A stretch of DNA of 64,000 nucleotides from Membranihabitans marinus (GCF_019802045.1 NZ_JAHVHU010000011.1:124001-188000); one strand, 5' to 3'; positions 18,279-27,136 are shown, counted from the first letter of the stretch. The notes: generated by a model not told the origin, from the letters alone. A program made the numbers and translations.

Positions 18279-19343
18279 TTATTGCCCCTCTTTCGGCAAC
18301 GTAAACCCAAACGTCGTCCCCACCCCTGGCGTAGACCGCACATTGATCGGTTCATTGTGTGCTTCGAGGATGTGCTTTACGATAGCGAGACCCAATCCGG
18401 ATCCGCCCTCATTCCGCGACCGGCTTTTATCCACCCGGTAGAAGCGGTCAAAAAGATGACGCAGGTGCTTTTGTTCGATACCGATCCCTTTATCGGACAC
18501 TTCAATCAGTACATGATGGTCCATATCGTAAAATCCAATGCTGGTTTTCCGGCCCTCCCGGCCGTATTTCAGTGAGTTACTGATCAGGTTCATCATCACG
18601 GTCCGTATCGCATCCTTGTCGGCATACACCATAAAACGGTTGGCCGCACCATCCTTAAATTTCAGGGTGATCTCTTTTTCGGCAGCCATCAACTCCAAAT
18701 CTTCAAAAACCTCTTCCACCAATCCGTGGATATCAAAGGTTTGTTTTTCAAGGATCAACTCCCCGGATTCCAGTCGGGTGATGACTTCCAGGTCCTTTAC
18801 GATGGTGATCAGCCGGTCGATGTTCTGGGCGGCGCGGTGGAGATACTTCTCATTGATGGCAGGATCGTGGACCCCGCCATCAATCAGGGTATGGATATAT
18901 CCCTGGATATTGAATACGGGCGTCTTGAGCTCATGGGATACGTTTCCTATAAACTCACGCCGATAATTCTCCAAAGTCCGCAATTCATCGATTTCCCGTT
19001 GTTTCAGTTCGGTCCACTCTTTAACTTCCTCCTCCACATCTCCGAATACATTGGAATCTACATCGACTTCCCGATCCGTGGCTTTATTGATTTTCCCCAC
19101 CCTGAAATCACGTATATTTTTATATATCAATTTAATCTTTCGGAATATAAACCGACGGATTACCCAGAGTACAATGATATAGGAGACTACAAAGGTAAGC
19201 ACAAACAACAACAACAAAATCACACCACTTTGTTCCAAATCAAACACCAGTCGCAAAATCATCAAAATGACGACCTCCATCACGGAAATCACCAATGCGG
19301 TCAAGAGAGCCAGCTGGCGCGGGGTGGTGTTTTTGAATTTCAT
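18279..19343 (-). CDS. PhoR-like sensor histidine kinase
   Basis: The 354-residue membrane histidine kinase pairs with the regulator encoded just upstream. Two membrane helices occupy residues about 12-31 and 38-62, with almost no loop between them, so there is no periplasmic sensor domain. A linker follows, then the HisKA box FIGNVSHELKTPVFNIQGYI near residue 134 with the phospho-accepting histidine. The ATP-binding domain has the N box (MMNLISNSLKYG near 248), the G1 box (VSDKGIGIE) and the G2 box (SGLGLAIVKHI near 318). The start overlaps the regulator stop by 4 bp. The signal is unknown; such kinases may sense membrane state or take input from partner proteins. Confidence 0.93.
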   Translation of the reverse strand: MKFKNTTPRQLALLTALVISVMEVVILMILRLVFDLEQSGVILLLLFVLTFVVSYIIVLWVIRRFIFRKIKLIYKNIRDFRVGKINKATDREVDVDSNVFGDVEEEVKEWTELKQREIDELRTLENYRREFIGNVSHELKTPVFNIQGYIHTLIDGGVHDPAINEKYLHRAAQNIDRLITIVKDLEVITRLESGELILEKQTFDIHGLVEEVFEDLELMAAEKEITLKFKDGAANRFMVYADKDAIRTVMMNLISNSLKYGREGRKTSIGFYDMDHHVLIEVSDKGIGIEQKHLRHLFDRFYRVDKSRSRNEGGSGLGLAIVKHILEAHNEPINVRSTPGVGTTFGFTLPKEGQ

Positions 19344-20035
19344 TTCGGATCGAGTTTATAACCTACTCCTTTCACCGTCTTTATGTAGCTATCTCCGATC
19401 TTTTCCCGCAGTTTTCGAATGTGAACATCAATCGTGCGATTCCCCACAATGACATCACTCCCCCACACTTCTCGAAAAATCTTTTTCCGCGAAAACACAT
19501 GACCGGGTTGGGACATCAGCAGCGCCAGTATCTGAAATTCTTTCCGGGGGAGTTCAATCTGCCGTCCATCTTGAGTGACCATAAATTGCCCTTCATCCAA
19601 TGTAAGATCATCCGCTTTCAGAACCACCGGCTTCTCTCGTTGTGCCTTCAGGTGGGTAGAGCGACGAAGCAGCGCCCGGATACGACTCAGCAGCACGCTG
19701 GGTTTGATGGGCTTCGTAATAAAATCATCGCCGCCGACATCCAGCGCATTGGTGTGAACAAAATCTTCATGGCGGGCAGTGAGAAATGCAATGATAGTTT
19801 CCTGGAATTGTTCCTCGTTGCGCAACCTTTTGCAGACTTCGATTCCGTCCATCTCCGGCATCATGATGTCCAGAATAATCAGGTCCGGCCTTTCCCGATG
19901 GGCCAGTTTGAGCGCATCCTTTCCATTGGAGGCGGTGAAAACTTCGTAATCGTTTTTTCGCAGGTTGTAGGAAATGAATTCCAAAATATCTTCTTCATCA
20001 TCCACGATTAATATCCGGGGGGTGTATATACTCAT
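19340..20035 (-). CDS. OmpR/PhoB-family response regulator
   Basis: The 231-residue regulator has an N-terminal receiver domain with acidic residues DDEED near residue 12, the phosphorylated Asp in LIILDIMMPEMDG near residue 56, and the Lys of ITKPIKPS near 107. The C-terminal winged-helix DNA-binding domain ends with RTIDVHIRKLREKIGDSYI and a KTVKGVGYKLDPK tail. It is the first gene of the pair; the kinase gene overlaps it by 4 bp. PhoB-like regulators often control phosphate genes, but no phosphate gene lies nearby, so the target set is unknown. A good -7 element lies 17 nt before the ATG. Confidence 0.95.
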   Translation of the reverse strand: MSIYTPRILIVDDEEDILEFISYNLRKNDYEVFTASNGKDALKLAHRERPDLIILDIMMPEMDGIEVCKRLRNEEQFQETIIAFLTARHEDFVHTNALDVGGDDFITKPIKPSVLLSRIRALLRRSTHLKAQREKPVVLKADDLTLDEGQFMVTQDGRQIELPRKEFQILALLMSQPGHVFSRKKIFREVWGSDVIVGNRTIDVHIRKLREKIGDSYIKTVKGVGYKLDPK

Positions 20036-20052
20036 AGCTCACTTTTGTCTGG

Positions 20053-20060
20053 CAAAAATA
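20053..20060 (-). promoter_or_regulatory. -7 promoter element of the two-component operon
   Basis: TATTTTTG on the minus strand fits TAnnTTTG and lies 17 nt before the regulator start at 20035. No clear -33 TTTG was found at the usual distance. Confidence 0.45.
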
Positions 20061-20476
20061 AGGGTTTCATTGTTAAGCGAATATTAATTGATGAGGATAA
20101 ATGGTTGAGCGGGTTGATAAGGTTTATGGAGTCGATGTAGTTTAGAGGGTTAAGAGGAGACTGAATTTTTAGTTTTTAGTTTTGAATTTTTAATTCGAGC
20201 TTGTAAAGAGTTGGGCGGATTGAAGGGCGTTTAGAAGGTTGGAGAGGATTAGGTTGATAGAGTGAATGGGGGTTGAGAGGGAACATAAATTTGACAGATC
20301 TTCAGTACCTGTTTTACGTGTCCCTGGAAGTAAGAGCTCCTGCTCTGACTTTAATTGATAAAATGTAAGTTTATATGGTATCATGTGTGAACGGAGCTGG
20401 AGCTCCGTTTTCCCAGGGCGCTGCACCAATTTGGAGTTTGGGAACCAAACAACAAAATATACCATACCAGGCCATC
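20061..20476. other. Gene-free spacer
   Basis: About 420 bp lie between the two-component promoter and the heptad repeat at 20477. Small open frames exist on the minus strand, but their translations have no domain-like content. There is a short inverted stretch GGAGCTGGAGCTCC near 20394. Nothing functional is supported. Confidence 0.5.
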
Positions 20477-20504
20477 AACAATTAACAATTAACAATTAAC
20501 AATT
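20477..20504 (-). repeat. 7-bp tandem repeat (AATTGTT)x4 directly after a stop codon
   Basis: Four perfect units (AACAATT on the plus strand) begin 2 nt after the stop codon of the DUF4296 gene, in its 3' direction. The tract continues into TTGATGG, the core shared with 18253 and 13910. Confidence 0.85.
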
Positions 20505-20506
20505 AA

Positions 20507-20848
20507 CTAAAGCCCCTGCATCTCCAGATGTTCCGCTCTTTCTGCTTTTTTCATCATGCGGTCGTACACCTTATCGTACAATTTGGAATTAAGAATTAGA
20601 CCGTTGACCAATTCCTGAAATTCTTTCCGAGTCAGCCCATACCGATCCTCCAAGACATCGTAATATTCCAGTTTCAGGGAATCCGTTCGTTCCTCTTGTC
20701 GATTGTAAATTAATCCCAGCGTATGCGCATCGAGCATGATCTGCACCAATTCATCTTCGGTGTAGCGGTCGGTAATCGTCGACTGACAGGAGAAGATCGT
20801 CGTGAGCAAAACGGGTAAAACCCACCAGACATGTTTCACGTTAATCAT
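20507..20848 (-). CDS. DUF4296 lipoprotein
   Basis: The 113-residue protein starts at 20848 (MINVKHVWWVLPVLLTT) and has a lipoprotein signal with the lipidated cysteine in TIFSCQS near residue 20. The mature part matches DUF4296: YTEDELVQIMLDAHTLGL, then YYDVLEDRYGLTRKEFQELV and a C-terminal KLYDKVYDRMMKKAE helix. The family is widespread in Bacteroidota and its function is not established. An open extension to 20920 lies inside the upstream gene and would destroy the signal peptide, so the internal ATG is preferred. It overlaps sixA by 8 bp and is the second gene of that operon. Confidence 0.88.
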   Translation of the reverse strand: MINVKHVWWVLPVLLTTIFSCQSTITDRYTEDELVQIMLDAHTLGLIYNRQEERTDSLKLEYYDVLEDRYGLTRKEFQELVNGLILNSKLYDKVYDRMMKKAERAEHLEMQGL

Positions 20849-21329
20849 ACAGCCCGGGATAAATGTGCGAGACAAACTGAACTTCGTCAGGATGCAAGTC
20901 CTTCCACGCGATTCCATCATAATGCAATGTTACGATACTACAGGTAGGCAGTGCTGTTCCGGGACGAAATCGTTGCAAGAGATCTTCAGCCGCCGGGTTG
21001 TGGGTAATGACCGCTGTATTTTCACTGTCATCGTCCAACTTTTGTATTGCTTTCCAGATGTCTCTTTCTTCCGGCAAATACAAATCCTTCGTAAAATCAA
21101 TCTGATCGGCATCCAACTCGAACGCATCGATAAAGAAGGCGGCGGTTTGCCGCGTTCTTTCTGCCGAAGACACCAGGATCCGATCAAGGCGCCCCACCTT
21201 TTTCACTAATTCACCGGCCATTTTACGGGCATCCGAACGCCCACGTGCGTTGAGGGGGCGTTCAAAGTCCGATCGGTATTCTGCGCCGTGACTTGACTTC
21301 GCATGCCGTATTATAAATATCCTTTTCAT
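20841..21329 (-). CDS. SixA-like histidine phosphatase
   Basis: The 162-residue cytoplasmic protein belongs to the histidine phosphatase (phosphoglycerate mutase-like) superfamily. The catalytic motif is IIRHAKSSHG near residue 6, with the phospho-accepting histidine. The second essential histidine is in VITHNPAAEDLL near residue 109. SixA proteins remove phosphate from histidine phosphotransfer domains; here that is only a possible role. The length fits the short SixA group. The gene overlaps the DUF4296 lipoprotein gene by 8 bp. A divergent pair of -7 elements lies between it and the gene at 21460. Confidence 0.9.
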   Translation of the reverse strand: MKRIFIIRHAKSSHGAEYRSDFERPLNARGRSDARKMAGELVKKVGRLDRILVSSAERTRQTAAFFIDAFELDADQIDFTKDLYLPEERDIWKAIQKLDDDSENTAVITHNPAAEDLLQRFRPGTALPTCSIVTLHYDGIAWKDLHPDEVQFVSHIYPGLYD

Positions 21330-21347
21330 CGTTCCTCTATTTATTCC

Positions 21348-21355
21348 TATCTTTG
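21348..21355 (+). promoter_or_regulatory. -7 promoter element for the 21460 operon
   Basis: TATCTTTG on the plus strand matches TAnnTTTG, about 105 nt before the start at 21460. It would drive the operon of the unknown gene, rlmH and rhomboid. Confidence 0.35.
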
Positions 21356-21375
21356 AAGATCTTGTCCGGAAGTCT

Positions 21376-21383
21376 CAAAAATA
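21376..21383 (-). promoter_or_regulatory. -7 promoter element of sixA
   Basis: TATTTTTG on the minus strand lies 46 nt before the sixA start at 21329. It faces away from the plus-strand element at 21348, giving overlapping divergent promoters. Confidence 0.4.
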
Positions 21384-21459
21384 AGACACTATTTCTGGAT
21401 TATGGTTCAAAACAGAATGTTTTACCACAAATTAGTGAGTTTTTTAATGAAAATCTGAT

Positions 21460-22806
21460 ATGAAAAAAAGACTGGACGTCCAGTCATTACTCGAGGCAAG
21501 CAAAAAAGAGGACCTGGTCCACTTTTTAAAGAATTGTTTTGCCAAAAACAAATCACTGACCAACGATTTCCTTATCCATTTTGCATCGACATTTGAACTT
21601 GATGAGACAGAATTTCACCTGATCACAGATCGCATTCATAAAATGCTCCCCGGCCGGCTGGCCAGTCTGTCCCACCGGAAAGCCAATCCCGTCAAAAAAC
21701 ATCTTCAGAATCTCATGGAGCAAACCCGGGATTGTCATTCCAGAGAGAATTTCCGGCAGGCATACGTCATTATCTCACACGTGATTCTACTACTGGACGC
21801 GTACACAGATATAATTCCGGAGAAATTCGGTTTTAAAAAACTTCAAAAGAAAAGCTATCAACTGCTGGACCATATTTATCAGGAAAGTCCTGCTCCATCG
21901 CTTAAATCAACCATGCGATCCTTCCTGAGAAAAATCATCCAGGAGGGAAAAGCCATTCCATTTGACGAACAGGTCAATCCATATTTGCTTCTTCTGGACT
22001 GGGAGAAAGAAATCAAAACAGCAACCGGTTCGTTTTTGATCGATACTCTAAACCTAAAAATTAAAGAAAATCCGGAATACCGCGGACTCTGGCTTTCACA
22101 GCAAACTCAAATTTTGATTGATCAGGAAAAGGAGGACGACTTGATCGAATTAATCCAAAACCACGCAGACGACCAGGTAATTTACCAAACCTTTAATCGG
22201 TACCTTCCAAAAACTGCCTTAAAAAATAACCTCTTGTCCTGTCTCAAAGAACAATACCAGCTTCAATCCAACCGCCAGATCAAAAATGAGATCTACCACA
22301 TTCTTAAAAAACGCGATGCCCAAAAGAACGGAATGATCGATATCGCACTTCAGGAATTTTTTCAATCGGGAGATTTCGCGATATTAGAAGATCTGGTTCA
22401 ACAACCAATTTGGGATGAATCCACCCTGGTCCGTTACCTGGAAGAGTATATCACGACCAAACCAGAGATCGAGCAATTTCATTTGTACTCAGCGTACAAA
22501 TTTCTGGAGCGGCCGGACTTACTCAAAGACCAGTTACTCTACGAAGAAAACATCTTTGAAATACTACCCTTTCTTGGGGCGGTCTATCCGGAATATAAAG
22601 CAGAGATTCAAAACAAGATAACCCATCTGATCGAGATTTATCTTACATCACATTTTGGACGTCCGGCCATCAACTATCTGAACAATGTCCTGGCCGAGAT
22701 CAATCGGCTCGGTCATTATGATCTACATGATTACCTGATCCGGAAAATTCGTCATAATTTTGGCCACCGGAAGCATTTCCAAAAACTGATGAAAGAGCTC
22801 GTTTAA
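21460..22806 (+). CDS. Unknown alpha-helical cytoplasmic protein
   Basis: I do not recognise a named family in this 448-residue protein. It has no signal peptide or membrane segment and is rich in Leu, Lys and Glu with a helical-repeat look throughout. The N-terminus (VQSLLEASKKEDLVHFLKNC) is followed by a stretch with FDLDETEF-like acidic content near residue 45. The layout resembles a large scaffold of stacked helices. Similar N-termini occur in proteins that accompany SWIM zinc-finger proteins, but no zinc finger is present here. The stop overlaps the rlmH start by 1 bp (TAATG), so it is co-expressed with rlmH and the rhomboid gene. Confidence 0.75.
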   Translation: MKKRLDVQSLLEASKKEDLVHFLKNCFAKNKSLTNDFLIHFASTFELDETEFHLITDRIHKMLPGRLASLSHRKANPVKKHLQNLMEQTRDCHSRENFRQAYVIISHVILLLDAYTDIIPEKFGFKKLQKKSYQLLDHIYQESPAPSLKSTMRSFLRKIIQEGKAIPFDEQVNPYLLLLDWEKEIKTATGSFLIDTLNLKIKENPEYRGLWLSQQTQILIDQEKEDDLIELIQNHADDQVIYQTFNRYLPKTALKNNLLSCLKEQYQLQSNRQIKNEIYHILKKRDAQKNGMIDIALQEFFQSGDFAILEDLVQQPIWDESTLVRYLEEYITTKPEIEQFHLYSAYKFLERPDLLKDQLLYEENIFEILPFLGAVYPEYKAEIQNKITHLIEIYLTSHFGRPAINYLNNVLAEINRLGHYDLHDYLIRKIRHNFGHRKHFQKLMKELV

Positions 22807-23270
22807 TGAAAATAGAAATCTGGGCGGTCGGAAAATTAAAAAATAAGGCTCTGGCATCCAATATAGAACAGTACCTGAAGCGGCTGCGCAAATATCAAAA
22901 CGTCCGCATAGAAGAAATATCCATCCGGGCCAAGTCCACAGATGCGGATTTTCTCAAAAAAGCGGAAGCTGACAAGATACTTTCCCGGTTAACGCCGGGT
23001 GATCATTTGATATTGATGGATGAAGGCGGTCAATCCTTCACCTCGACCAAGTTTGCCCAATTTCTTCAAAAAGCAGTCATGAAGCCGGTGAATCGAATCG
23101 TATTTCTCATTGGCGGAGCACACGGATTTGATCAATCGGTCTATGATCGATCACAGCATAAGATCAGTCTTTCCGGCATGACTTTTCCGCATGATCTGGC
23201 GCGGTTAATGACCGTCGAGCAGCTCTACCGGGCTTTTTCCATATTAAATCATTCACCCTACCACCACTGA
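22806..23270 (+). CDS. rlmH: 23S rRNA (pseudouridine1915-N3)-methyltransferase RlmH
   Basis: The 154-residue SPOUT methyltransferase modifies pseudouridine 1915 in helix 69 of 23S rRNA. The SAM-binding knot is seen in LILMDEGGQSFTSTKFAQFL near residue 73, VFLIGGAHGFDQSVYDR near 101 and the C-terminal ISLSGMTFPHDLARLM and EQLYRAFSILNHSPYHH. The last histidines fit the conserved C-terminus of the family. The common GGADG is GGAHG here, a mild change. It starts at the last base of the preceding stop codon and is followed by the rhomboid gene after 5 bp. Confidence 0.97.
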   Translation: MKIEIWAVGKLKNKALASNIEQYLKRLRKYQNVRIEEISIRAKSTDADFLKKAEADKILSRLTPGDHLILMDEGGQSFTSTKFAQFLQKAVMKPVNRIVFLIGGAHGFDQSVYDRSQHKISLSGMTFPHDLARLMTVEQLYRAFSILNHSPYHH

Positions 23271-23275
23271 ATATT

Positions 23276-23896
23276 ATGAGTATAACACTGATACTTTGTG
23301 CGATTATTTTTGGCATCTCGCTCTGGGGTTTCAATTCACCAGCCCTGTTTCATAACCTCATGCACTTCCCCTATCAGGAGGCGCGCGATAAGTCCTATTA
23401 CCGCTTATTCACATCGATCTTTCTGCACGGAAGCTGGCTTCACTTGCTGGTCAACCTTTTTGTGTTCTACACTTTTGGAGAGGCGATAGAATATCAGTTT
23501 GGCCATTTGTTTGGTCCGGTCCTGGGAAAGATCAATTTCATTTTACTGTTTGTGTTATCTGGTGTCCTGGCTGATGTATTTACCTACCGGAAATACAGTG
23601 ACAACCCCAATTTTCGCTCGGTCGGTGCCTCCGGATCCATTTCGGGGATCATGTTTGCCTACGTCCTCTTTTATCCATTGGAGTATCTGTATTTGTATGG
23701 CATCATTCCTATTCCCGGAATTATTGCTGCCGTATTGTATTTGTGGTATTCCAACTACGCGTCCAAGAAAGAAGGAGGCCGAATCGATCACAATGCACAC
23801 TTCTTTGGTGCCGTCACCGGTTTAGTTTTTACGATTATCGTCTATCCTCCGGTGGTATCCCATTTTATAAATGAACTTTTGTCTGTATTAGGATAA
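23276..23896 (+). CDS. Rhomboid family intramembrane serine protease
   Basis: The 206-residue protein has six membrane helices. The rhomboid features are visible: HLLVNLFVFYTFGEAIE near residue 61 (helix 2 His/Asn), the catalytic serine in GASGSISGIMFAY near residue 119, and the catalytic histidine in HNAHFFGAVTGLVF near residue 173. Rhomboids cleave membrane proteins inside the bilayer. The gene follows rlmH by 5 bp and is the last of a three-gene operon. Substrates are unknown. Confidence 0.93.
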   Translation: MSITLILCAIIFGISLWGFNSPALFHNLMHFPYQEARDKSYYRLFTSIFLHGSWLHLLVNLFVFYTFGEAIEYQFGHLFGPVLGKINFILLFVLSGVLADVFTYRKYSDNPNFRSVGASGSISGIMFAYVLFYPLEYLYLYGIIPIPGIIAAVLYLWYSNYASKKEGGRIDHNAHFFGAVTGLVFTIIVYPPVVSHFINELLSVLG

Positions 23897-24513
23897 CAAC
23901 AAAATAGCCAGAATTCGAAGTACTGCCTTATTTTACTCGACCCCAATGAAAGGTCGGGATTCATCGCTGATTCGCTATTGATTCTTAAGGGCTCAATGTG
24001 GATATTGTATTGCCTGAGAGCTTACAATCGCAGGTATTTTATCACCAACCCGAGTCTTGTCATTCAGATTTGTCACATTGTGTTGGACAATTCCGTATAA
24101 GATTCAGTAGACATTCAAAGATTGTCGAGGAAAAAAACGGAGGTTTTACTGTAGTTACTCCGAGTATTTTTGACGAAGAGCATCGAAGAATAGGTCAGAA
24201 TATAGGCGGCAATTATGAATTCAAATGGTATTAAAACCTCATTCAGAAGTTGAGAAAATTTATGGAAAGTAACCTAGACAGGTCGCGCCATCAAGGTCTG
24301 AACAGGATGCCTTTGATGAACACGATAGACACGACAATTTTTTTTAACCCCGGATATTGAATTTACAACTCAATACTCTATCATCTCCATACACGCTACC
24401 CAAAAGACAACCACTTTTCACGACAATCACAACCAATAGCTTTCGACAACCACTAAATCACCGCATCAAACGATGGACTTCACCCAAGTCGGATTTGGTT
24501 GCACGTCCCCTTT
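23897..24513. other. Gene-free spacer of about 600 bp
   Basis: Frames at 23998-24234 and 24357-24590 are open, but the first starts with GTG, has a cysteine/histidine-scattered translation and no RBS. No family is recognised in either. A short run of eight T at about 24339 follows GACACGACAA. Nothing firm is supported, though a decayed gene is possible near 24070-24230. Confidence 0.5.
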
Positions 24514-25872
24514 TCAGGGAGAAATCAGCATCTCCACCCAGTCTCCAGAGAACAGCCCATATTTTATCACAAAAGCCAATACCACTGTGATTGCAAAAGT
24601 CAGATACAATCGCACGGGAACGTACCTCTGCATGGTTATACGCAATCTCGTACGTACCAGGTACAAACTGGCTCCCAACTCAAAACTATGAGCTGCCAGG
24701 GTTCCCAAGATCAAGCCTAAAACACCCAAGGACCAATACAGAGCCACACTCACTACCACATTAATCACGAGTTCCCCCACAGATACCCAAAGCAAGGGGC
24801 GGAATAACCGATGCGCCATAAGAATGGGCCGGGGAAATAATACCCGTACCAGGATCAGCAGGACATATAAATCAAATACAAACGAAGCCGGTATAAATGC
24901 ATCGCTGTATACCCATGAAAATAAAAAATGGCTCGAAAGCATCAGAATCAGGCTCAATGGTAAAAACAGTCGTATAAACCGTTGGCTTCCCTTTTTGATT
25001 CGATCCAATCCCTGTCCTGTGGAACTGGCATGAATCATAGCCGTGCTGAAGGTAGTGGTCAAAATCACAAAAAACGGAAGTTCTCTGCCTCCATACCTGA
25101 AAAATGCAAACACTTCCCCGGTTCCATAAAAGTATTGCACCCAAAATCCATCGGACCACACACTCAAAAACCCAATACCCTGGATCAGCATCAGTATCGT
25201 CAAATGAGGAACGTGAGGAAGAAATGGTTGCCTGGGACTCCCCTGCTCCGATTTTTTATAAAAATAAAACCACACCGCCACAACCGGTAGCGCGAAAACC
25301 AACAAATACCGGTATACAACATCCAATAGCACGCCCTCCTTCAACAAGACAAAGAATGACCCAACATAGATTAAGAAAAAATAAATCGAAAACAGATAAA
25401 TAAACTTCTTCCAACCTTTTTGGTGGGCATAATAAATCAGGAGAATAAGTCCTTGCAACAAAAAATGAAATAATAAGTAAAAGTAGAAGCCCGTAGGGGG
25501 TTTGCTCAATACACCGTAAAAGGCCAGGACTTCAATGCCTCCGCTAACAACGGCGAACATTCCGGTGCCAAACACGAAAAACAACCGACTGTAACTTCGA
25601 AACAACACACCCTTGTCTACGGATTTCGTCTGTCCGCCGTCTGCCATAAATCCTTGAATAAATCCATGAATCCACCAACCGGTCACAATAGAACTCAGAA
25701 ATAGGACGTATTCATAAGAAGCGATCTGATCGACCGAAAGAGGTATTCGGACCAGAAGAATGGACACGATAAAAAAAGCTGCAAACCGCATTACATTGAA
25801 GAATTGCAACGCAAATACCGAGTCCTTCCATCGCCGGTGAAAATTATCCTTGATGGCTGCCCTAAAAGACAA
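24514..25872 (-). CDS. Wzx-like polysaccharide flippase/membrane transporter
   Basis: The 452-residue protein has about 12-14 membrane helices and fits the oligosaccharide flippase side of the MOP superfamily. That group moves lipid-linked sugars across the inner membrane. Hallmarks are many aromatic-rich helices separated by short loops, an N-terminal amphipathic stretch (RAAIKDNFHRRWKDS) and a helix ending LSLILMLSSHFLFSWVYSD near residue 311. The start at 25872 is TTG and sits inside a TAGATTTG promoter-like stretch (25870-25877), so the true start may be a little later. Glycosyltransferase genes lie 7 kb away, not adjacent, so the substrate is open. Confidence 0.78.
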   Translation of the reverse strand: MSFRAAIKDNFHRRWKDSVFALQFFNVMRFAAFFIVSILLVRIPLSVDQIASYEYVLFLSSIVTGWWIHGFIQGFMADGGQTKSVDKGVLFRSYSRLFFVFGTGMFAVVSGGIEVLAFYGVLSKPPTGFYFYLLFHFLLQGLILLIYYAHQKGWKKFIYLFSIYFFLIYVGSFFVLLKEGVLLDVVYRYLLVFALPVVAVWFYFYKKSEQGSPRQPFLPHVPHLTILMLIQGIGFLSVWSDGFWVQYFYGTGEVFAFFRYGGRELPFFVILTTTFSTAMIHASSTGQGLDRIKKGSQRFIRLFLPLSLILMLSSHFLFSWVYSDAFIPASFVFDLYVLLILVRVLFPRPILMAHRLFRPLLWVSVGELVINVVVSVALYWSLGVLGLILGTLAAHSFELGASLYLVRTRLRITMQRYVPVRLYLTFAITVVLAFVIKYGLFSGDWVEMLISP

Positions 25873-25919
25873 ATCTATATTTTTCAGTCATTAATAAATG
25901 ATATTTAATCATAATGTAT

Positions 25920-25927
25920 TATATTTG
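25920..25927 (+). promoter_or_regulatory. -7 promoter element of the LysM protein gene
   Basis: TATATTTG matches TAnnTTTG exactly and lies 16 nt before the ATG at 25944. No convincing -33 element was found. Confidence 0.45.
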
Positions 25928-25943
25928 AGGAAACACATCAGTT

Positions 25944-26966
25944 ATGACAAAGATACGACTATTCCTGTTTTTACTACTTACTCCGTTTTTAATCATTCCG
26001 GCGTTGGCTCAAAAGCCGGGTCTGGAGGTATCCATAAACAATCAGAACCAACCCATTATCCATCACACACTGGAACAGGGTCAAACGGTATATGGGATTT
26101 CCAAGTCCTACGATGTAGATCTTGGTAGCCTGATTGCACAACTTCCGGGCAACACAGTAGATGATCTGAAAATCGGTCAGGATATTGTTGTCCCCATTGA
26201 TAAGAAGAAAATTTGCTACAACCCCATGGATTGTAATACAACCAGCAGAATACCCATCTACTACACCGCACAGCGGAAAGACAACTTGTTTCGAATAGCC
26301 CGGATTTATTTTGATACGTCCGTGGAACAACTTAAAATGCTGAACCACATGAGTACCACGATCCTTTCGGACAATCAGGTATTGACCATTGGCTGGTTGC
26401 CTTACACCGATGAATGGCACTCGTATCTCAGTCCCCGACAAGTAGAAGCCATTGTCCAGGTCACCCCTCAGGAAGCTGAGATCACAGAAGAAGCTTCCGA
26501 TGCCAGCCCGGATATTGAGTCGGACTTCCATCCCGAACCGGAGCCTGTGTTGCTGACCATGAAGGATGATAAAGCGGCAGAAGTCAATGCCGTATTGGAA
26601 GGGATCGGGACCCGGAACGAGCGAAACAATGAACGCATCTATGAAGAGGAAATGGATGCCTCCCCCGCGTTCAATCCCGATCACCGAAAGCTCATTTCAC
26701 TAGGAGCTACGGCATACTGGAACAAAAACAAAAGCTCCAAAAAAGGATTTTATTTGTTGCATAAAACCCTTCCGACCAACACGATGATCCGAATCACTAA
26801 TCCGGTGACGAATCAAACCGTTTTGGCCAAAGTCGTCGGAAAAATACCCGATAACATCTATGCGCCCGAAATCAGTCTCGTAGTGACCACAGAAGTGGCC
26901 CGAGCATTGGGAGCAATAGATCAGAAGTTCTATACGAAGATTACTTATCCGGAATTGGATTTATGA
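25944..26966 (+). CDS. Secreted LysM protein with RlpA-like C-terminal barrel
   Basis: The 340-residue protein has a signal peptide (residues 1-22, ending ALAQ). It then has two LysM modules: HHTLEQGQTVYGISKSYDVD near residue 40 and YYTAQRKDNLFRIARIYFDT near 109. An acidic linker follows (about residues 175-240). The C-terminal 95 residues (LISLGATAYWNKNKSSKKGF onwards, with TMIRITNPVTNQTVLAKVVG) look like an RlpA-type double-psi barrel. LysM binds peptidoglycan; RlpA-like barrels cut or bind naked glycan strands, but the catalytic acid is not clear here. The protein probably acts in the periplasm on the cell wall. The upstream flippase is divergent. Confidence 0.82.
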   Translation: MTKIRLFLFLLLTPFLIIPALAQKPGLEVSINNQNQPIIHHTLEQGQTVYGISKSYDVDLGSLIAQLPGNTVDDLKIGQDIVVPIDKKKICYNPMDCNTTSRIPIYYTAQRKDNLFRIARIYFDTSVEQLKMLNHMSTTILSDNQVLTIGWLPYTDEWHSYLSPRQVEAIVQVTPQEAEITEEASDASPDIESDFHPEPEPVLLTMKDDKAAEVNAVLEGIGTRNERNNERIYEEEMDASPAFNPDHRKLISLGATAYWNKNKSSKKGFYLLHKTLPTNTMIRITNPVTNQTVLAKVVGKIPDNIYAPEISLVVTTEVARALGAIDQKFYTKITYPELDL

Positions 26967-27136
26967 TGGCTTATTTTGGCACAGATTGACGGTATGACCT
27001 CAGCGTGATCAACCCGGAAGTCTGGCTCATACTCCTGATTAAAATTAGTTGGAATATCAAAAGAAAATGTGCTTTGCCGTATTCTCGACGAATCTGAAGT
27101 TTGAAATGCTTGGCGAAATTAGGGTCTTTGCGGTGT

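Noticed and set aside
23998-24234. 78-codon GTG-started frame
   Set aside because: It has no recognised family, no ribosome-binding site, an uneven composition and no neighbour linkage. It may be a decayed gene but cannot be supported.
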